Translations under genes and position numbers: made by a program
Notes under the pieces: generated by a model
What the model was told of the DNA's origin: nothing
The model's database searches: none
The model's input: the letters and a program-made list of their open reading frames with translations, nothing else
Source of the DNA: Sphingopyxis sp. LC363
Lineage (GTDB): Bacteria; Pseudomonadota; Alphaproteobacteria; Sphingomonadales; Sphingomonadaceae
Length of the DNA stretch: 64,000 nt
Assembly: GCF_000756385.1 (NCBI RefSeq)
Contig: NZ_JNFC01000034.1
Coordinates: 149,532 to 213,531, forward strand
Direction: 5' to 3'
Part shown: positions 46,771 through 55,801 of the stretch, piece after piece
Layout of the letters: the number at the start of each line of letters is the position of its first letter
How positions within the stretch are numbered: position 1 is the stretch's first letter

Positions 46771-47304
46771 ATGGCCATCCTACCCATCATAGAGACTCCC
46801 GATCCGCGGCTGCGCGTCATTTCCAAGCCTGTCGAGACGTTCGACGCCGAGCTGAAAACGCTGGTCGCCGACATGTTCGAGACGATGTATGACGCCCCCG
46901 GCATCGGGCTGGCGGCAATTCAGGTCGGGGTGGCGAAGCGCATTCTCGTCATCGACCTGCAGGAAGCCGATCCCGGCGACGAAGAGGGCAAGAAGGTGAT
47001 CCGCGAACCCCGCGTCTTCATCAATCCCGTCTTTTCGGACGAGAGCGAGGAGCATAGCGTCTATCAGGAGGGCTGCCTGTCGGTTCCCGAGCAATATGCC
47101 GAGGTGACGCGCCCCGCCGAGGTCACCGTCGATTGGCAGGACGAGGACGGCAAGCATCATCAGGAACGCATGACCGGGCTGATGGCGACGTGCATCCAGC
47201 ATGAGCACGACCATCTGGAAGGCATTCTCTTCATCGACCATCTGTCGCGGCTGAAGCGCGAGATGGTGCTGAAGAAGCTCGCGAAGCTGCGGAAAGCGGC
47301 GTGA
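46771..47304 (+). CDS. def: Peptide deformylase
   Basis: The 177-residue metalloenzyme removes the N-formyl group from new proteins. All three motifs are present: GIGLAAIQ (44-51), EGCLSVP (100-106, metal Cys102) and the HEHDH motif (His144, His148, catalytic Glu145). It acts on the products started by Fmt-charged tRNA. It is likely co-transcribed with recR. Confidence 0.97.
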   Translation: MAILPIIETPDPRLRVISKPVETFDAELKTLVADMFETMYDAPGIGLAAIQVGVAKRILVIDLQEADPGDEEGKKVIREPRVFINPVFSDESEEHSVYQEGCLSVPEQYAEVTRPAEVTVDWQDEDGKHHQERMTGLMATCIQHEHDHLEGILFIDHLSRLKREMVLKKLAKLRKAA

Positions 47305-47310
47305 TTTAAG

Positions 47311-47480
47311 CCCCTCCCCTTGCGGGAGGGGTTTGGGGTGGGGTCCCGCGCACTTGTGCGCGAAGAGAATCCTTTCCGCCTCGACGTTTTCAAGATTCTT
47401 ATGCGGCGCAGACGCGCCGCGCACCCACCCCGTTTCACGAGTCACGTGCCTCGTGAAACCCCCTCCCGTAAAGGGAGGGG
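47311..47480. repeat. 170-bp element with CCCCTCCC hairpin ends
   Basis: Left end 47311-47331 and right end 47460-47480 are each hairpins and complement one another imperfectly. Inside is a 10-bp stem GTTTCACGAG/CTCGTGAAAC. It lies between the convergent def and grpE genes. Confidence 0.7.
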
Positions 47481-47489
47481 AGGTTCGGA

Positions 47490-48047
47490 TCAATCCGCGG
47501 CCTTCGCCACGCCCACCATCGCGGGGCGCAGCAGGCGATCCTTCATCATATAGCCCGCCTGCATTTCCTGCACGATCGTGCCGGGTTCCTTGTCACTCGG
47601 AATTTCGAGCATCGCCTGATGCTGGTTGGGATCGAGCGGCAGGCCGATCGCGGCGATGCGTGTGATGCCGTTGCGTTCGAAGACGCCGAGCAATTCGCGC
47701 TCGGTGGCCTCCAGCCCGGTGATCAGCGGCTTGAGCCCTTCATCGGCGCGCTGTTCGTCGCTGAGCGCGGCGAGCGCGCGGCCGAGATTGTCGGCGACCG
47801 AGAGGATGTCGCGCGCGAATTTGGTCGACGCATAGGCATGCGCGTCGGCGATTTCCTTGTCCTTGCGGCGCGTGACATTCTGCGTCTCGGCGCGCGCATA
47901 GAGCAGGTCCTGCTGGAGCGCGGCGACCTGTTCGGCGAGCTGCGCCAGTTCTTCATTCGACCCTTCGGCGGGCGCTGCGGAGTCCGCGGTTTCAGCTTCG
48001 GTTTTCGTGCCGTCGTCGACCGGCGTGTCGTTTTCTTGTGTCGTCAT
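47490..48047 (-). CDS. grpE: Nucleotide exchange factor GrpE
   Basis: The 185-residue co-chaperone releases ADP from DnaK. It has an acidic disordered N-terminus, a long coiled coil (EELAQLAEQVAALQQDLLYARAETQNVTRRKDKEI) and the C-terminal beta domain (GITRIAAIGLPLDPNQHQAMLEIP, GTIVQEMQAGYMMKDRLLRPAMVGVAK). It starts 5 bp after the hrcA stop and should share its transcript. Confidence 0.97.
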   Translation of the reverse strand: MTTQENDTPVDDGTKTEAETADSAAPAEGSNEELAQLAEQVAALQQDLLYARAETQNVTRRKDKEIADAHAYASTKFARDILSVADNLGRALAALSDEQRADEGLKPLITGLEATERELLGVFERNGITRIAAIGLPLDPNQHQAMLEIPSDKEPGTIVQEMQAGYMMKDRLLRPAMVGVAKAAD

Positions 48048-48051
48048 AAAC

Positions 48052-49095
48052 CTATCGTATCAGTCTGGAGAGCGATTGTGCGGTGAAATCCACCATGGGA
48101 ACGATCCGGGCATAGTTCAAGCGCGTCGGGCCGATGACGCCGACCACGCCGACGACGCGCCCGTCCGATCCGCGGTAGGGCGCCGCTATCACGGACGAGC
48201 CCGAAAGCGAGAATAATTTATTCTCCGATCCGATGAAAATGCGGGTTGCGGCGCCCTCGCGCGCGCTGTCGAGCAATTGCGCGATGTCCTGTTTGGTTTC
48301 GAGCTCGTCGAGAAGCTGCCGCACGCGATCGAGATCGCCGACCGCGTTGTCGTCGAGCAGATTAGCCTGGCCGCGCACGATCAACACCGGCCGGTCGGCG
48401 CCGTCCGACGACCAGATCGCTAGGCCACGCGAGACCAGATCCTGTGCCGCGCGGTCGATCGCGATGCGCTCGGCCTCGATCTCGCGGCGCACGCGCGCCA
48501 TCGCTTCGCTCAGCGTCAGCCCGCCGAGCGTCGCCGAGATATAGTTGCCCGCCTCGACCAGCGCCGACGGGTTGAGCCCGGGCGGAATATCGATCACGCG
48601 ATTCTCAACCGTCCCGTCGCCCGCGACGAGCACGACGAGCGATTGGTTCGCCGACAGGGGCACGAAGGCGAGCTGTTTCAGGACGCGCTCATGCTTGGGA
48701 ACGAGCACGAGCCCCGCGCACGCCGAGAGCCCCGACAGCGCCGAGGTCGCCTGTGCGAGCGCGCTTTCGATCGGACCGCCTTCGGACAGACTTGCCTCGA
48801 TCTGCGCGCGGTCCTCGGCCGAGGGCTCGGCAACCTGCATCATCCCGTCGACGAAGAGGCGGAGGCCCTGTTCGGTCGGCAGCCGTCCCGCACTGGTGTG
48901 CGGGCTCGCGAGCAGGCCATATTCCTCCAGATCCTGCATCACATTGCGGATCGAGGCGGGCGAGAGGTTGAGCGCCGCGAGCTTCGACAGTGTGCGCGAC
49001 CCGACCGGCTGTCCGGTCTCCAGATAGGCATCGACCACCAGCCGGAACACGTCGCGCGCGCGCGTGGTGAGTTCGGTGATCGGCGGCGTGGTCAT
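48052..49095 (-). CDS. hrcA: Heat-inducible transcription repressor HrcA
   Basis: The 347-residue repressor has the N-terminal winged helix ([69 protein letters not shown]) and the GAF-like dimer domain. It represses groESL and often dnaK operons by binding CIRCE elements. I find no CIRCE sequence in this window, so it is not visibly autoregulated here. It is first of hrcA-grpE and divergent from rph, with 102 bp between starts. Confidence 0.97.
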   Translation of the reverse strand: MTTPPITELTTRARDVFRLVVDAYLETGQPVGSRTLSKLAALNLSPASIRNVMQDLEEYGLLASPHTSAGRLPTEQGLRLFVDGMMQVAEPSAEDRAQIEASLSEGGPIESALAQATSALSGLSACAGLVLVPKHERVLKQLAFVPLSANQSLVVLVAGDGTVENRVIDIPPGLNPSALVEAGNYISATLGGLTLSEAMARVRREIEAERIAIDRAAQDLVSRGLAIWSSDGADRPVLIVRGQANLLDDNAVGDLDRVRQLLDELETKQDIAQLLDSAREGAATRIFIGSENKLFSLSGSSVIAAPYRGSDGRVVGVVGVIGPTRLNYARIVPMVDFTAQSLSRLIR

Positions 49096-49197
49096 GGGGA
49101 GGATTTAGGGATGGCGAGGCACGGGGGCAAGCTATGCTCTGGCCAAGCCGGGCCCGCATCGCTAAGCGCGCCGCACACATCACAGGAGAATCCCGAC

Positions 49198-49914
49198 ATG
49201 CGCCCTTCCGGCCGCGCGCCCGACCAGATGCGCCCTATCGCCATCGAAACCGAATTCACCATCCACGCCGAGGGCAGCGTCCTCGTCAGCTTCGGTAACA
49301 CCAAGGTGCTCGTGACCGCGAGCGTCGACGAGAAGGTGCCGTCGTGGATGCGCGGCAAGGGTGCTGGCTGGGTGACCGCCGAATATGGCATGCTGCCCCG
49401 CGCGACGCACACGCGCGGCAACCGCGAAGCCGCGAAGGGCAAGCAGTCGGGCCGCACGCAGGAAATCCAGCGACTTATCGGCCGGTCCTTGCGCGCCGTC
49501 GTCGACATGAAGAAGCTCGGCGAGCGCCAGATCATCATCGATTGCGACGTGATCCAGGCCGACGGCGGCACGCGCACCGCCTCGATCTCGGGCGCTTGGG
49601 TCGCGATGCGGCTCGCGGTCGACAAGCTGCTCGCGGCCAAGACGCTGGCCGAGGACCCGATCGAGGACAAGGTCGGCGCGATTTCGTGCGGCATCTATCG
49701 GGGCACCCCGGTGCTCGACCTCGATTATGACGAAGATTCGACCGCCGAGGCCGACGGCAATTTCGTACTCACCGGCAAGGGCCAGATCGTCGAGGTGCAG
49801 GCGAGCGCCGAAGGCGCGACCTATGACGAGGAGGGCCTGCTGCGCCTGCTCCGCCTCGCGCGCATCGGCTGCGGCGAGATTTTCGCGGCGCAGGACCGGG
49901 CAACGGGGCGCTGA
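49198..49914 (+). CDS. rph: Ribonuclease PH
   Basis: The 238-residue phosphorolytic exonuclease trims tRNA 3' ends. Marks are [14 protein letters not shown] at the start, [59 protein letters not shown] and [13 protein letters not shown]. The ATG at 49198 follows AGGAGA at good spacing. Its TGA overlaps the ATG of rdgB (TGATG). Confidence 0.98.
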   Translation: MRPSGRAPDQMRPIAIETEFTIHAEGSVLVSFGNTKVLVTASVDEKVPSWMRGKGAGWVTAEYGMLPRATHTRGNREAAKGKQSGRTQEIQRLIGRSLRAVVDMKKLGERQIIIDCDVIQADGGTRTASISGAWVAMRLAVDKLLAAKTLAEDPIEDKVGAISCGIYRGTPVLDLDYDEDSTAEADGNFVLTGKGQIVEVQASAEGATYDEEGLLRLLRLARIGCGEIFAAQDRATGR

Positions 49915-50537
49915 TGACGCGCAAGCTCGCCCCCGGCAAGCTCGTCATCGCCAGCCATAACGCGGGCAAGGTGCGCGAGATTCGCGCGCTGCTCGAACCC
50001 TATGGCATCGAGCCCGTGTCGGCGGGCGACCTCGGGCTGGCCGAGCCCGAGGAGACGGGCAAGACCTTTCGCGAGAATGCGCTGCTCAAGGCGCACGCGA
50101 GCGCAGCGGCGGCGGGGCTTCCCGCGCTCGCCGATGACAGCGGGCTCGAGGTCGCGGCGCTTTCCGGCCGGCCGGGGGTTTACACCGCCGACTGGGCCGA
50201 ACGCCAATGGTTCGAAGGCAATCCGGGCCGCGACTGGTATATGGCGATGGGCAAGGTCGAAGGTCTGCTCGCCGAACAGGGGCCGGACGTCGACCGCAGC
50301 GCCTGTTTCGTCTGCATCCTCGCGCTCGCCTGGCCCGACGGGCACGCCGAGGTTTTCGAGGGCCGGGCGGAAGGAAATCTCATCTGGCCGCCGCGCGGCA
50401 AGCTGGGCTTCGGTTACGATCCTGTCTTCGTTCCGGCCAGCAAATCATTGACTTTCGCGGAAATAGAACCGGCGGAAAAACATGCGATCAGCCACCGCGC
50501 CGACGCCTTTGCGAAGCTGGTGGCGGGGGTGTTCTAA
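49914..50537 (+). CDS. rdgB: XTP/dITP diphosphatase (RdgB/HAM1)
   Basis: The 207-residue house-cleaning enzyme hydrolyses dITP, XTP and ITP to monophosphates. It has [55 protein letters not shown] and SHRADAF, all family signatures. It is translationally coupled to rph and followed 9 bp later by hemW. Confidence 0.97.
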   Translation: MTRKLAPGKLVIASHNAGKVREIRALLEPYGIEPVSAGDLGLAEPEETGKTFRENALLKAHASAAAAGLPALADDSGLEVAALSGRPGVYTADWAERQWFEGNPGRDWYMAMGKVEGLLAEQGPDVDRSACFVCILALAWPDGHAEVFEGRAEGNLIWPPRGKLGFGYDPVFVPASKSLTFAEIEPAEKHAISHRADAFAKLVAGVF

Positions 50538-50546
50538 AGAGCGTTC

Positions 50547-51692
50547 ATGGCCGAACCGCTCGCCCTCTATGTCCATTGGCCGTTTTGCGTGTCGAAATGC
50601 CCCTATTGCGACTTCAACAGCCATGTGCGCGAGCGCGTCGATCAGGCGGCGTGGCGCGAAGCGTTGCTTGCGGACTTGCGTCATGAGGCGGCGTTGCTGC
50701 CCGGGCGCACGGTCGGCTCGATCTTCTTCGGAGGGGGGACGCCAAGCCTGATGCCGCCCGCAACCGTCGCGGCGGTGATCGCCGAGGCCGACGCGCTGTG
50801 GGGTCTCGCGGACGATGTCGAGATCACGCTCGAAGCCAATCCCAATTCGGTCGAAGTCGCCAATTTCGCCGATCTTGCGGCCGCGGGGGTCAATCGCGTT
50901 TCGATAGGTGTTCAGAGCTTCGATTCGGAAGTACTTGAATTTCTGGGGCGCGCGCATAGCGAGGATGAGGCGCGGCGCGCGATCGCGGCCGCACAGGCGC
51001 ATTTTGCACGCGTCAGCTTCGACCTGATCTACGCGCGTCCCGGCCAGTCGCTCGCCGCCTGGGAAAGCGAGCTGGCGGGTGCGCTGGCGTTCGGCACCGA
51101 TCATCTCTCGCTCTATCAACTCACCATCGAGCCGGGCACGCGCTTTGCCACGTTGGCAGCGAAAGGCGACCTCATCATCCCCGACGGCGATGCCGCCGCC
51201 GATCTGTTCGACGCGACTCAGGCGATGACGTCCGCCGCCGGCCTGCCACGCTATGAAGTGTCGAACCATGCGCGCATCGGGCAGGAAAGCCGGCACAATC
51301 TCGCATACTGGCGTTATGCCGATTATGCCGGCGTGGGGCCGGGGGCGCATGGCCGGCGCAGGAACCAGGCGACCGAGCGGCACAAGAAGCCCGAGAATTT
51401 CATCGCGGCGGTGACGCGCAATGGGCATGGGTTGAAAGTCGAGGCCGACCTGCCGCCGCACGAACGTGCGACCGAGGCGATGCTGATGGGGCTGCGGCTG
51501 ACCGAAGGCATCGATCTGGCGCGGATCGAGACGCGGAGCGGCTTGCCGCGCGCGGCGTTCGTCGATGCGGACGCGGTGGAGCGGCTGGCGGGGCAGGGGC
51601 TGATGCGCGACGAGGGCGACCGGCTGGCGGTGACCGACGAGGGTATATTGCTGCTCGACTCGATCCTTTCCGAGGTGGTGCGGACCGGCTAG
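50547..51692 (+). CDS. hemW: Heme chaperone HemW (HemN-like radical SAM)
   Basis: The 381-residue radical-SAM protein has CVSKCPYCDF (Cys14, 18, 21), GGGTPSL, EITLEANPNSVE, GVNRVSIGVQSFDS and LYQLTIEPGT. It is HemW rather than coproporphyrinogen oxidase HemN because the motif ends CDF and the HemN N-terminal extension is missing. HemW carries heme to target enzymes. The rph-rdgB-hemW order is conserved in alphaproteobacteria. Confidence 0.95.
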   Translation: MAEPLALYVHWPFCVSKCPYCDFNSHVRERVDQAAWREALLADLRHEAALLPGRTVGSIFFGGGTPSLMPPATVAAVIAEADALWGLADDVEITLEANPNSVEVANFADLAAAGVNRVSIGVQSFDSEVLEFLGRAHSEDEARRAIAAAQAHFARVSFDLIYARPGQSLAAWESELAGALAFGTDHLSLYQLTIEPGTRFATLAAKGDLIIPDGDAAADLFDATQAMTSAAGLPRYEVSNHARIGQESRHNLAYWRYADYAGVGPGAHGRRRNQATERHKKPENFIAAVTRNGHGLKVEADLPPHERATEAMLMGLRLTEGIDLARIETRSGLPRAAFVDADAVERLAGQGLMRDEGDRLAVTDEGILLLDSILSEVVRTG

Positions 51693-51705
51693 ACTATCTC
51701 AAAGT

Positions 51706-51793
51706 CCGTTCGCCCTGAGCTTGTCGAAGGGCTGTCCTTCCTTTGCCAGGCTGGAAGAAAGGACGGGGCTTCGACAGGCTCAGCCCAAACGGA
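51706..51793. repeat. 88-bp inverted repeat (CCCTGAGCTTGTCGAAGG family), copy 1
   Basis: A left arm with TCCGTTCGCCCTGAGC pairs with a right arm ending GGCTCAGCCCAAACGGA around a short stem-loop core. Copy 2 is at 54474-54562. The right end stops 7 bp before the xerC start codon. Confidence 0.8.
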
Positions 51794-51800
51794 ATATAGG

Positions 51801-52691
51801 TTGGCTGACGGACTGATCCGCGACTGGGATGCCCATCTGGCGCACGAGAAGCGCCGGTCGGAGCATACGCGCCGCGCCTATATCGCGACCGCGGAGCGGT
51901 TCTGCGCTTTCCTTTCGCAGCATCGCGGCGGCGCTGTCGACGCGCACATGCTGAGGGCGCTCACGCCGAACGACCTGCGCGCCTATCTCGCCGAGCGCCG
52001 CGCCGGGGGGCTCGGCAATGCGTCGGCAGCGCGCGAGCTTTCGGCGCTGCGCAGCTTCCTGCGCTTCGTCGGCGGATCGAACGCCAGCGTGCCGCAGATG
52101 CGCGGGCCGCGGGTCAAGAAGGGCTTGCCGCGCCCCGTCGCGCCCGCCGAGGCATTGCAATTGGCGCAGGATGTCGAGGATAATGCGCGCGAGGGCTGGG
52201 TCGGCGCGCGCGATTTCGCGCTGTTGCTGCTGCTTTACGGTGCGGGGCTGCGCATCGGCGAAGCGCTGTCGCTGACGGGCGCGGTGCTGCCGCTCGGCGA
52301 GACGATGCGCGTAACGGGCAAGCGGAGCAAGACGCGCATCGTGCCGATCCTGCCCGCCGTCGCGAAGGCGGTGTCGCGCTATGTCGAGGCCTGTCCATGG
52401 CCGATCGCGAAGGAGACGCCGCTGTTCCTCGGCGCGCGCGGCGGGCCGCTCCAGCCGGGCGTTGTCCGCGCGAGTATGCGTTCGGCGCGGCGCGCGCTGG
52501 GCCTGCCCGAACGCACGACGCCGCACGCGCTGCGCCACAGCTTCGCGACGCACCTGCTCGCGGGCGGGGCGGATTTGCGGAGTTTGCAGGAATTGCTCGG
52601 TCATGCGAGCCTTGCTTCGACGCAGGTCTATACCGCGGTCGACGCGGCGCATTTGCTCGATATTTACCGGAGCGCGCATCCGCGGGCTTGA
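51801..52691 (+). CDS. xerC: Tyrosine recombinase XerC
   Basis: The 296-residue recombinase resolves chromosome dimers at dif with XerD and FtsK. It has the SAM-like N-terminal domain and the full catalytic set: Arg151 (GAGLRIGE), Lys174, His242 and Arg245 (PHALRHSFATHLL), His268 (ELLGHASL) and Tyr277 (TQVYTAVD). The start is TTG at 51801, with only a weak AGG upstream, since a repeat occupies the upstream region. A start further down in the frame would cut the N-terminal domain. No phage genes are near, so this is the housekeeping enzyme. Confidence 0.92.
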   Translation: MADGLIRDWDAHLAHEKRRSEHTRRAYIATAERFCAFLSQHRGGAVDAHMLRALTPNDLRAYLAERRAGGLGNASAARELSALRSFLRFVGGSNASVPQMRGPRVKKGLPRPVAPAEALQLAQDVEDNAREGWVGARDFALLLLLYGAGLRIGEALSLTGAVLPLGETMRVTGKRSKTRIVPILPAVAKAVSRYVEACPWPIAKETPLFLGARGGPLQPGVVRASMRSARRALGLPERTTPHALRHSFATHLLAGGADLRSLQELLGHASLASTQVYTAVDAAHLLDIYRSAHPRA

Positions 52692-52724
52692 GGTCGGTGG
52701 GGGGGTGGGGGGCCGTCATCCCCC

Positions 52725-52820
52725 CTTTCGTCATCCCGGGCTTGACCCGGGATCCCGCTTTTTGATGGACAGAGCAGGTTTCGATCTCAAGCGGGACCCC
52801 GGATCAAGTCCGGACGAAGG
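52725..52820. repeat. Decayed inverted repeat of the CCCGG-CTTGA-CCGGG family
   Basis: Arms near 52725-52762 and 52787-52820 (CTTTCGTC...CCCGCTT and AAGCGGG...GACGAAGG) pair imperfectly. It lies between convergent xerC and dedA. The remaining bases to 52870 show no gene. Confidence 0.65.
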
Positions 52821-52870
52821 ATGAGACGGCGAATTCCGGTCGAAATCAGCCATCGTCCAGACAGGTCAGA

Positions 52871-53479
52871 TCATTCGCCTTTCGTCTTCGGCTTCCACGT
52901 CGCGACGCGGTAGATATAGACAACAACGAGCGAGCCGATCGCCACCAGCGCTACCGGTCCGACGAAGGCGTCGAGGTTCGCGAACTGTTTGCCGAACCAG
53001 TTGCCGGCGCCGGCGAGCGCGGCGATCCAGATCGTCGAGCCCGCCGCGGTCCAGACCAGGAATTTGAGCTGGTTCATCCGCACCATGCCCGCGGGCAGCG
53101 ACACCATCGTCCGCGCGACGGGCATGAAGCGCGCGATGAAGACGATCGCGGGGCCATATTTGAGAAACCAGTTGTGCAGCCGCTCGACTTCGTCCCAGTC
53201 GAGCGTCAGCCAGCGGCCGTAGCGGTCGATGAAGGGTTTCAGCCGTTCATAGCCGATCCAGCGCCCGATCGCGTACCAGATCCAGTTGCCCGCGGTCGTC
53301 CCCGCGACCGCGACCGCGACGAGCGTCCAGAAATCGAACCGCCCTTGCGCGACAGCGATCCCGCCGAGGCCCATGATCACTTCGGACGGGATCGGCGGAA
53401 ACAGATTTTCGAGGAACATGAGGATGAAAATCCCCGCATAGCCCCAACTCTGGATCAGGTTCAGGATGAAGTCGGTCAT
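52871..53479 (-). CDS. DedA-family membrane protein (SNARE-associated/VTT domain)
   Basis: The 202-residue inner-membrane protein has the DedA layout: FLENLFPPIPSEVIMGLGG near the start, GTTAGNWIWYAIGRWIGYERLKPFIDRYG, and FIARFMPVARTMVSLPAGMVRMNQLKF. A final helix follows. DedA proteins are lipid-scramblase-like and some move undecaprenyl phosphate; the exact substrate here is unknown. It follows gshB by 22 bp on the same strand. Confidence 0.92.
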   Translation of the reverse strand: MTDFILNLIQSWGYAGIFILMFLENLFPPIPSEVIMGLGGIAVAQGRFDFWTLVAVAVAGTTAGNWIWYAIGRWIGYERLKPFIDRYGRWLTLDWDEVERLHNWFLKYGPAIVFIARFMPVARTMVSLPAGMVRMNQLKFLVWTAAGSTIWIAALAGAGNWFGKQFANLDAFVGPVALVAIGSLVVVYIYRVATWKPKTKGE

Positions 53480-53501
53480 GGGGGAGAAACGCTTGCCGGT
53501 T

Positions 53502-54452
53502 TCAGCCGATGCGTCGCTTGATCGCGTCCCAGATCATGCCCGCCGTATCGCTGTCGTTGAAACGGTCGATCGCGACGATTCCGGTCGGCGAGGTGACGTT
53601 GATTTCGGTGAGCCATTCGCCGCCGATCACGTCGATGCCGACGAAGATGAGGCCGCGTTCCTTGAGCGCCGGGCCGAGGACGTCGCAAATTTCCTGCTCG
53701 CGCGGGGTGAGTTCGGCGGCCTCGGCATAGCCGCCGACCGCGAGGTTCGAACGGAATTCGCCTTCGCCGGGCTTGCGGTTGATCGCGCCCGCGACCTCGC
53801 CGTCGACGAGGACGATGCGCTTGTCGCCCTTGCTGACGCTCGGCAGGAACTGCTGGACCATGAAGGGTTCGGGCCAGACCTGCCCGAACAGCTCGACGAG
53901 CGCACCCAGATTGCCGCCGTCGGCATCGATCTTGAAAACCGCCTTGCCGCCGTTGCCGTGGAGCGGCTTGATCACCACCGCGCCATATCGCGCCTGGAAA
54001 TCCTTCACCGCGTCGAGCTCGCGCGTCACCATGGTCGGCGGCATGAACTCGGGGAAGTCGAGCACGAAGACCTTTTCGGGGGCGTTGCGGACCGAGACGG
54101 GGTCGTTGACGACGAGCGTCTCGTGCCGGATGCGCTCGAGCAGCCAGGTGCCGGTGAGGTAGCCGAGGTCGAAGGGCGGGTCCTGCCGCATCAGCACGAC
54201 GTCGACGTCGCGGCCGAGGTCGAGCAGCACTTCATCGCCGAATTTATAATGTGCTCCCGCCTCGCGCCGGGCTTCGAGGATGCGATGCGCCTTGGCCGTC
54301 AGCCGACCGGCTTCCCAGGTCAGGCCGCGGACGTCGTAATGATAAAGCTCGTAGCCGCGTTCGAGCGCCTTCAGGATCAGCGCAAAGCTGCTGTCGCCCC
54401 CGATGTTGATATTGTCCATCGGGTCCATTTGCACCGCGGCGCGCAGGGTCAT
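53502..54452 (-). CDS. gshB: Glutathione synthetase
   Basis: The 316-residue ATP-grasp enzyme joins gamma-glutamylcysteine and glycine. Marks are MDPMDNINIGGDSSFAL near the start, RQDPPFDLGYLTGTWLLE, VVIKPLHGNGGKAVFKID, DKRIVLVDGEVAGAINR and FVGIDVIGGEWLTEINVTSPTG. Length is standard. It is third in the minus-strand run rsmI-yraN-gshB-dedA; a palindromic repeat separates it from yraN. Confidence 0.97.
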   Translation of the reverse strand: MTLRAAVQMDPMDNINIGGDSSFALILKALERGYELYHYDVRGLTWEAGRLTAKAHRILEARREAGAHYKFGDEVLLDLGRDVDVVLMRQDPPFDLGYLTGTWLLERIRHETLVVNDPVSVRNAPEKVFVLDFPEFMPPTMVTRELDAVKDFQARYGAVVIKPLHGNGGKAVFKIDADGGNLGALVELFGQVWPEPFMVQQFLPSVSKGDKRIVLVDGEVAGAINRKPGEGEFRSNLAVGGYAEAAELTPREQEICDVLGPALKERGLIFVGIDVIGGEWLTEINVTSPTGIVAIDRFNDSDTAGMIWDAIKRRIG

Positions 54453-54473
54453 ATCTTACTCCATCAGAAACGA

Positions 54474-54562
54474 TCCGTTTGCCCTGAGCTTGTCGAAGGA
54501 CCGTATTTTCTTCCTCAACGCCGGAAAGAAAAACGGTGCTTCGACAAGCTCAGCACAAACGA
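54474..54562. repeat. 89-bp inverted repeat (CCCTGAGCTTGTCGAAGG family), copy 2
   Basis: Same design as 51706-51793: a left arm TCCGTTTGCCCTGAGC and a complementary right arm GCTCAGCACAAACGA around a variable core. It lies between yraN and gshB, inside a presumed operon. Confidence 0.8.
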
Positions 54563-54593
54563 GGAGGGGAAGCCCCCGAATGATGCCTGGCTT

Positions 54594-54944
54594 TCACGGC
54601 TGCCAGACGTGGACCAGATGGCGCGGCAGGCGCCGCGGCGCAAGGAGCATCACGTCGATGCGTATGTCGTCGCGCGGGCCCGCGAAGCGCGGGCTCAGCA
54701 TTTCTGCGGCCGCGGCGACGCGGCGCAGGCGATACGGATCGATCGCGAGATCGAGGTCTTCGGGCCGGTCGCGCCATTTGACCTCGACGAAGGCGATCAT
54801 GCGTCCGCGCCGCGCGACCAGATCGACCTCCCCGACGGGGACGCGGAGGCGCTCGCCCAAAATACGCCAGCCGTGGAGGCGGAGCCACCAGGCGGCGCGG
54901 CGTTCGGCGCGGCGACCGCGCGCTTCGGCGGCGGCGCGGTTCAA
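54594..54944 (-). CDS. YraN family (UPF0102) protein
   Basis: The 116-residue protein has the restriction-endonuclease-like UPF0102 core: RRAERRAAWWLRLHGWRIL, VGEVDLVARRGRMIAFVEVKWR (E-V-D and E-V-K positions) and IDPYRLRRVAAAAEMLSP. The nuclease-like metal residues are in place, but no activity is established. It overlaps the rsmI stop by 4 bp. The rsmI / LpoA-like / YraN neighbourhood also occurs in E. coli. Confidence 0.92.
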   Translation of the reverse strand: MNRAAAEARGRRAERRAAWWLRLHGWRILGERLRVPVGEVDLVARRGRMIAFVEVKWRDRPEDLDLAIDPYRLRRVAAAAEMLSPRFAGPRDDIRIDVMLLAPRRLPRHLVHVWQP

Positions 54945-55801
54945 GCCTGCTCCTTCAGCGCGAGGGCGCGGGCGTAGATGTCGTGCCGGTCGAGGCCGAA
55001 GCGTTTGGCGACCGCCTTCGCCGCCTGTGCGACGGGTTTGTCCGCCATCGCTTCGCGCAGCGCGGCGTCAAGCGTCGCGTCGTCGGCGTTTTCCGCCTTC
55101 GCTTCGCCGGGCGGGCCGACGATGACGACGATCTCGCCCTTGGGCGGCGCGTCGGCATAGCGTGCGGAAAGCTCGGTTAGGGTGCCGGTGACGCATTCCT
55201 CGAACATCTTGCTGATCTCGCGCGCGACCGCGGCCTCGCGGTCGCCGAGCCCCTCGGCGAGCGCGGCGAGCGCGGCGGCGAGGCGCGGGCCGCTTTCGTA
55301 GAAGACCAGAGTCGCGCGCAGGGCGGCGAATTCGGCGATCGTGTCGGCGCGCGCCTTTGCCTTGTTGGGGAGGAAGCCCGCGAAGAGGAAGCGGTCGCTC
55401 GGCAGGCCCGAGAGGGTGATGCCGGCGATCGCGGCGCAGGGGCCGGGCAGGGTGGTGACATGGCGTCCCGCGGCGCGCGCATCGCGGACGAGCTTGTATC
55501 CCGGGTCCGAAATCAGCGGGGTGCCCGCGTCCGACACCAAAACGACAACTTCGCCCTGCATGCGCGCAACCAGCGCGGCGCGGGTGCGTTCGTCGCTATG
55601 ATCATGATAGGGGGTCATCGGCACACGCAAACCCAGATGCGACAGCAGTTTCGCGGTCACGCGCGTATCCTCCGCGGCGATCACGTCGGCGGAGGCGAGC
55701 GTTTTGGCCGCGCGCGCGCCGATGTCGCCGAGGTTGCCGATGGGCGTCGCGACGATATAGAGACCGGGCAAGGGAGAATCTGAGATGTTCGAATCTGGCA
55801 T
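54941..55801 (-). CDS. rsmI: 16S rRNA (cytidine1402-2'-O)-methyltransferase
   Basis: The 286-residue tetrapyrrole-methylase-fold enzyme modifies C1402 in the ribosomal P-site. Marks are GLYIVATPIGNLGDI, AAEDTRVTAKLLSHL, VSDAGTPLISDPGYKLV, LPGPCAAIAGITLSGLPSDRFLFAGFLP and FYESGPRL. The start at 55801 gives the usual N-terminus but has no good ribosome site. The open frame further upstream would overlap the LpoA-like gene. The gene's 5' end overlaps the divergent lipoprotein gene by 17 bp. Confidence 0.95.
   Translation of the reverse strand: MPDSNISDSPLPGLYIVATPIGNLGDIGARAAKTLASADVIAAEDTRVTAKLLSHLGLRVPMTPYHDHSDERTRAALVARMQGEVVVLVSDAGTPLISDPGYKLVRDARAAGRHVTTLPGPCAAIAGITLSGLPSDRFLFAGFLPNKAKARADTIAEFAALRATLVFYESGPRLAAALAALAEGLGDREAAVAREISKMFEECVTGTLTELSARYADAPPKGEIVVIVGPPGEAKAENADDATLDAALREAMADKPVAQAAKAVAKRFGLDRHDIYARALALKEQA

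Noticed and set aside
49096..49197. CIRCE element upstream of hrcA
   Set aside because: No TTAGCACTC inverted repeat is present in the hrcA-rph intergenic region.
51801..52691. Integrase of a mobile island
   Set aside because: The protein has the XerC signature and length, with no phage or plasmid genes, attachment site or composition shift nearby.
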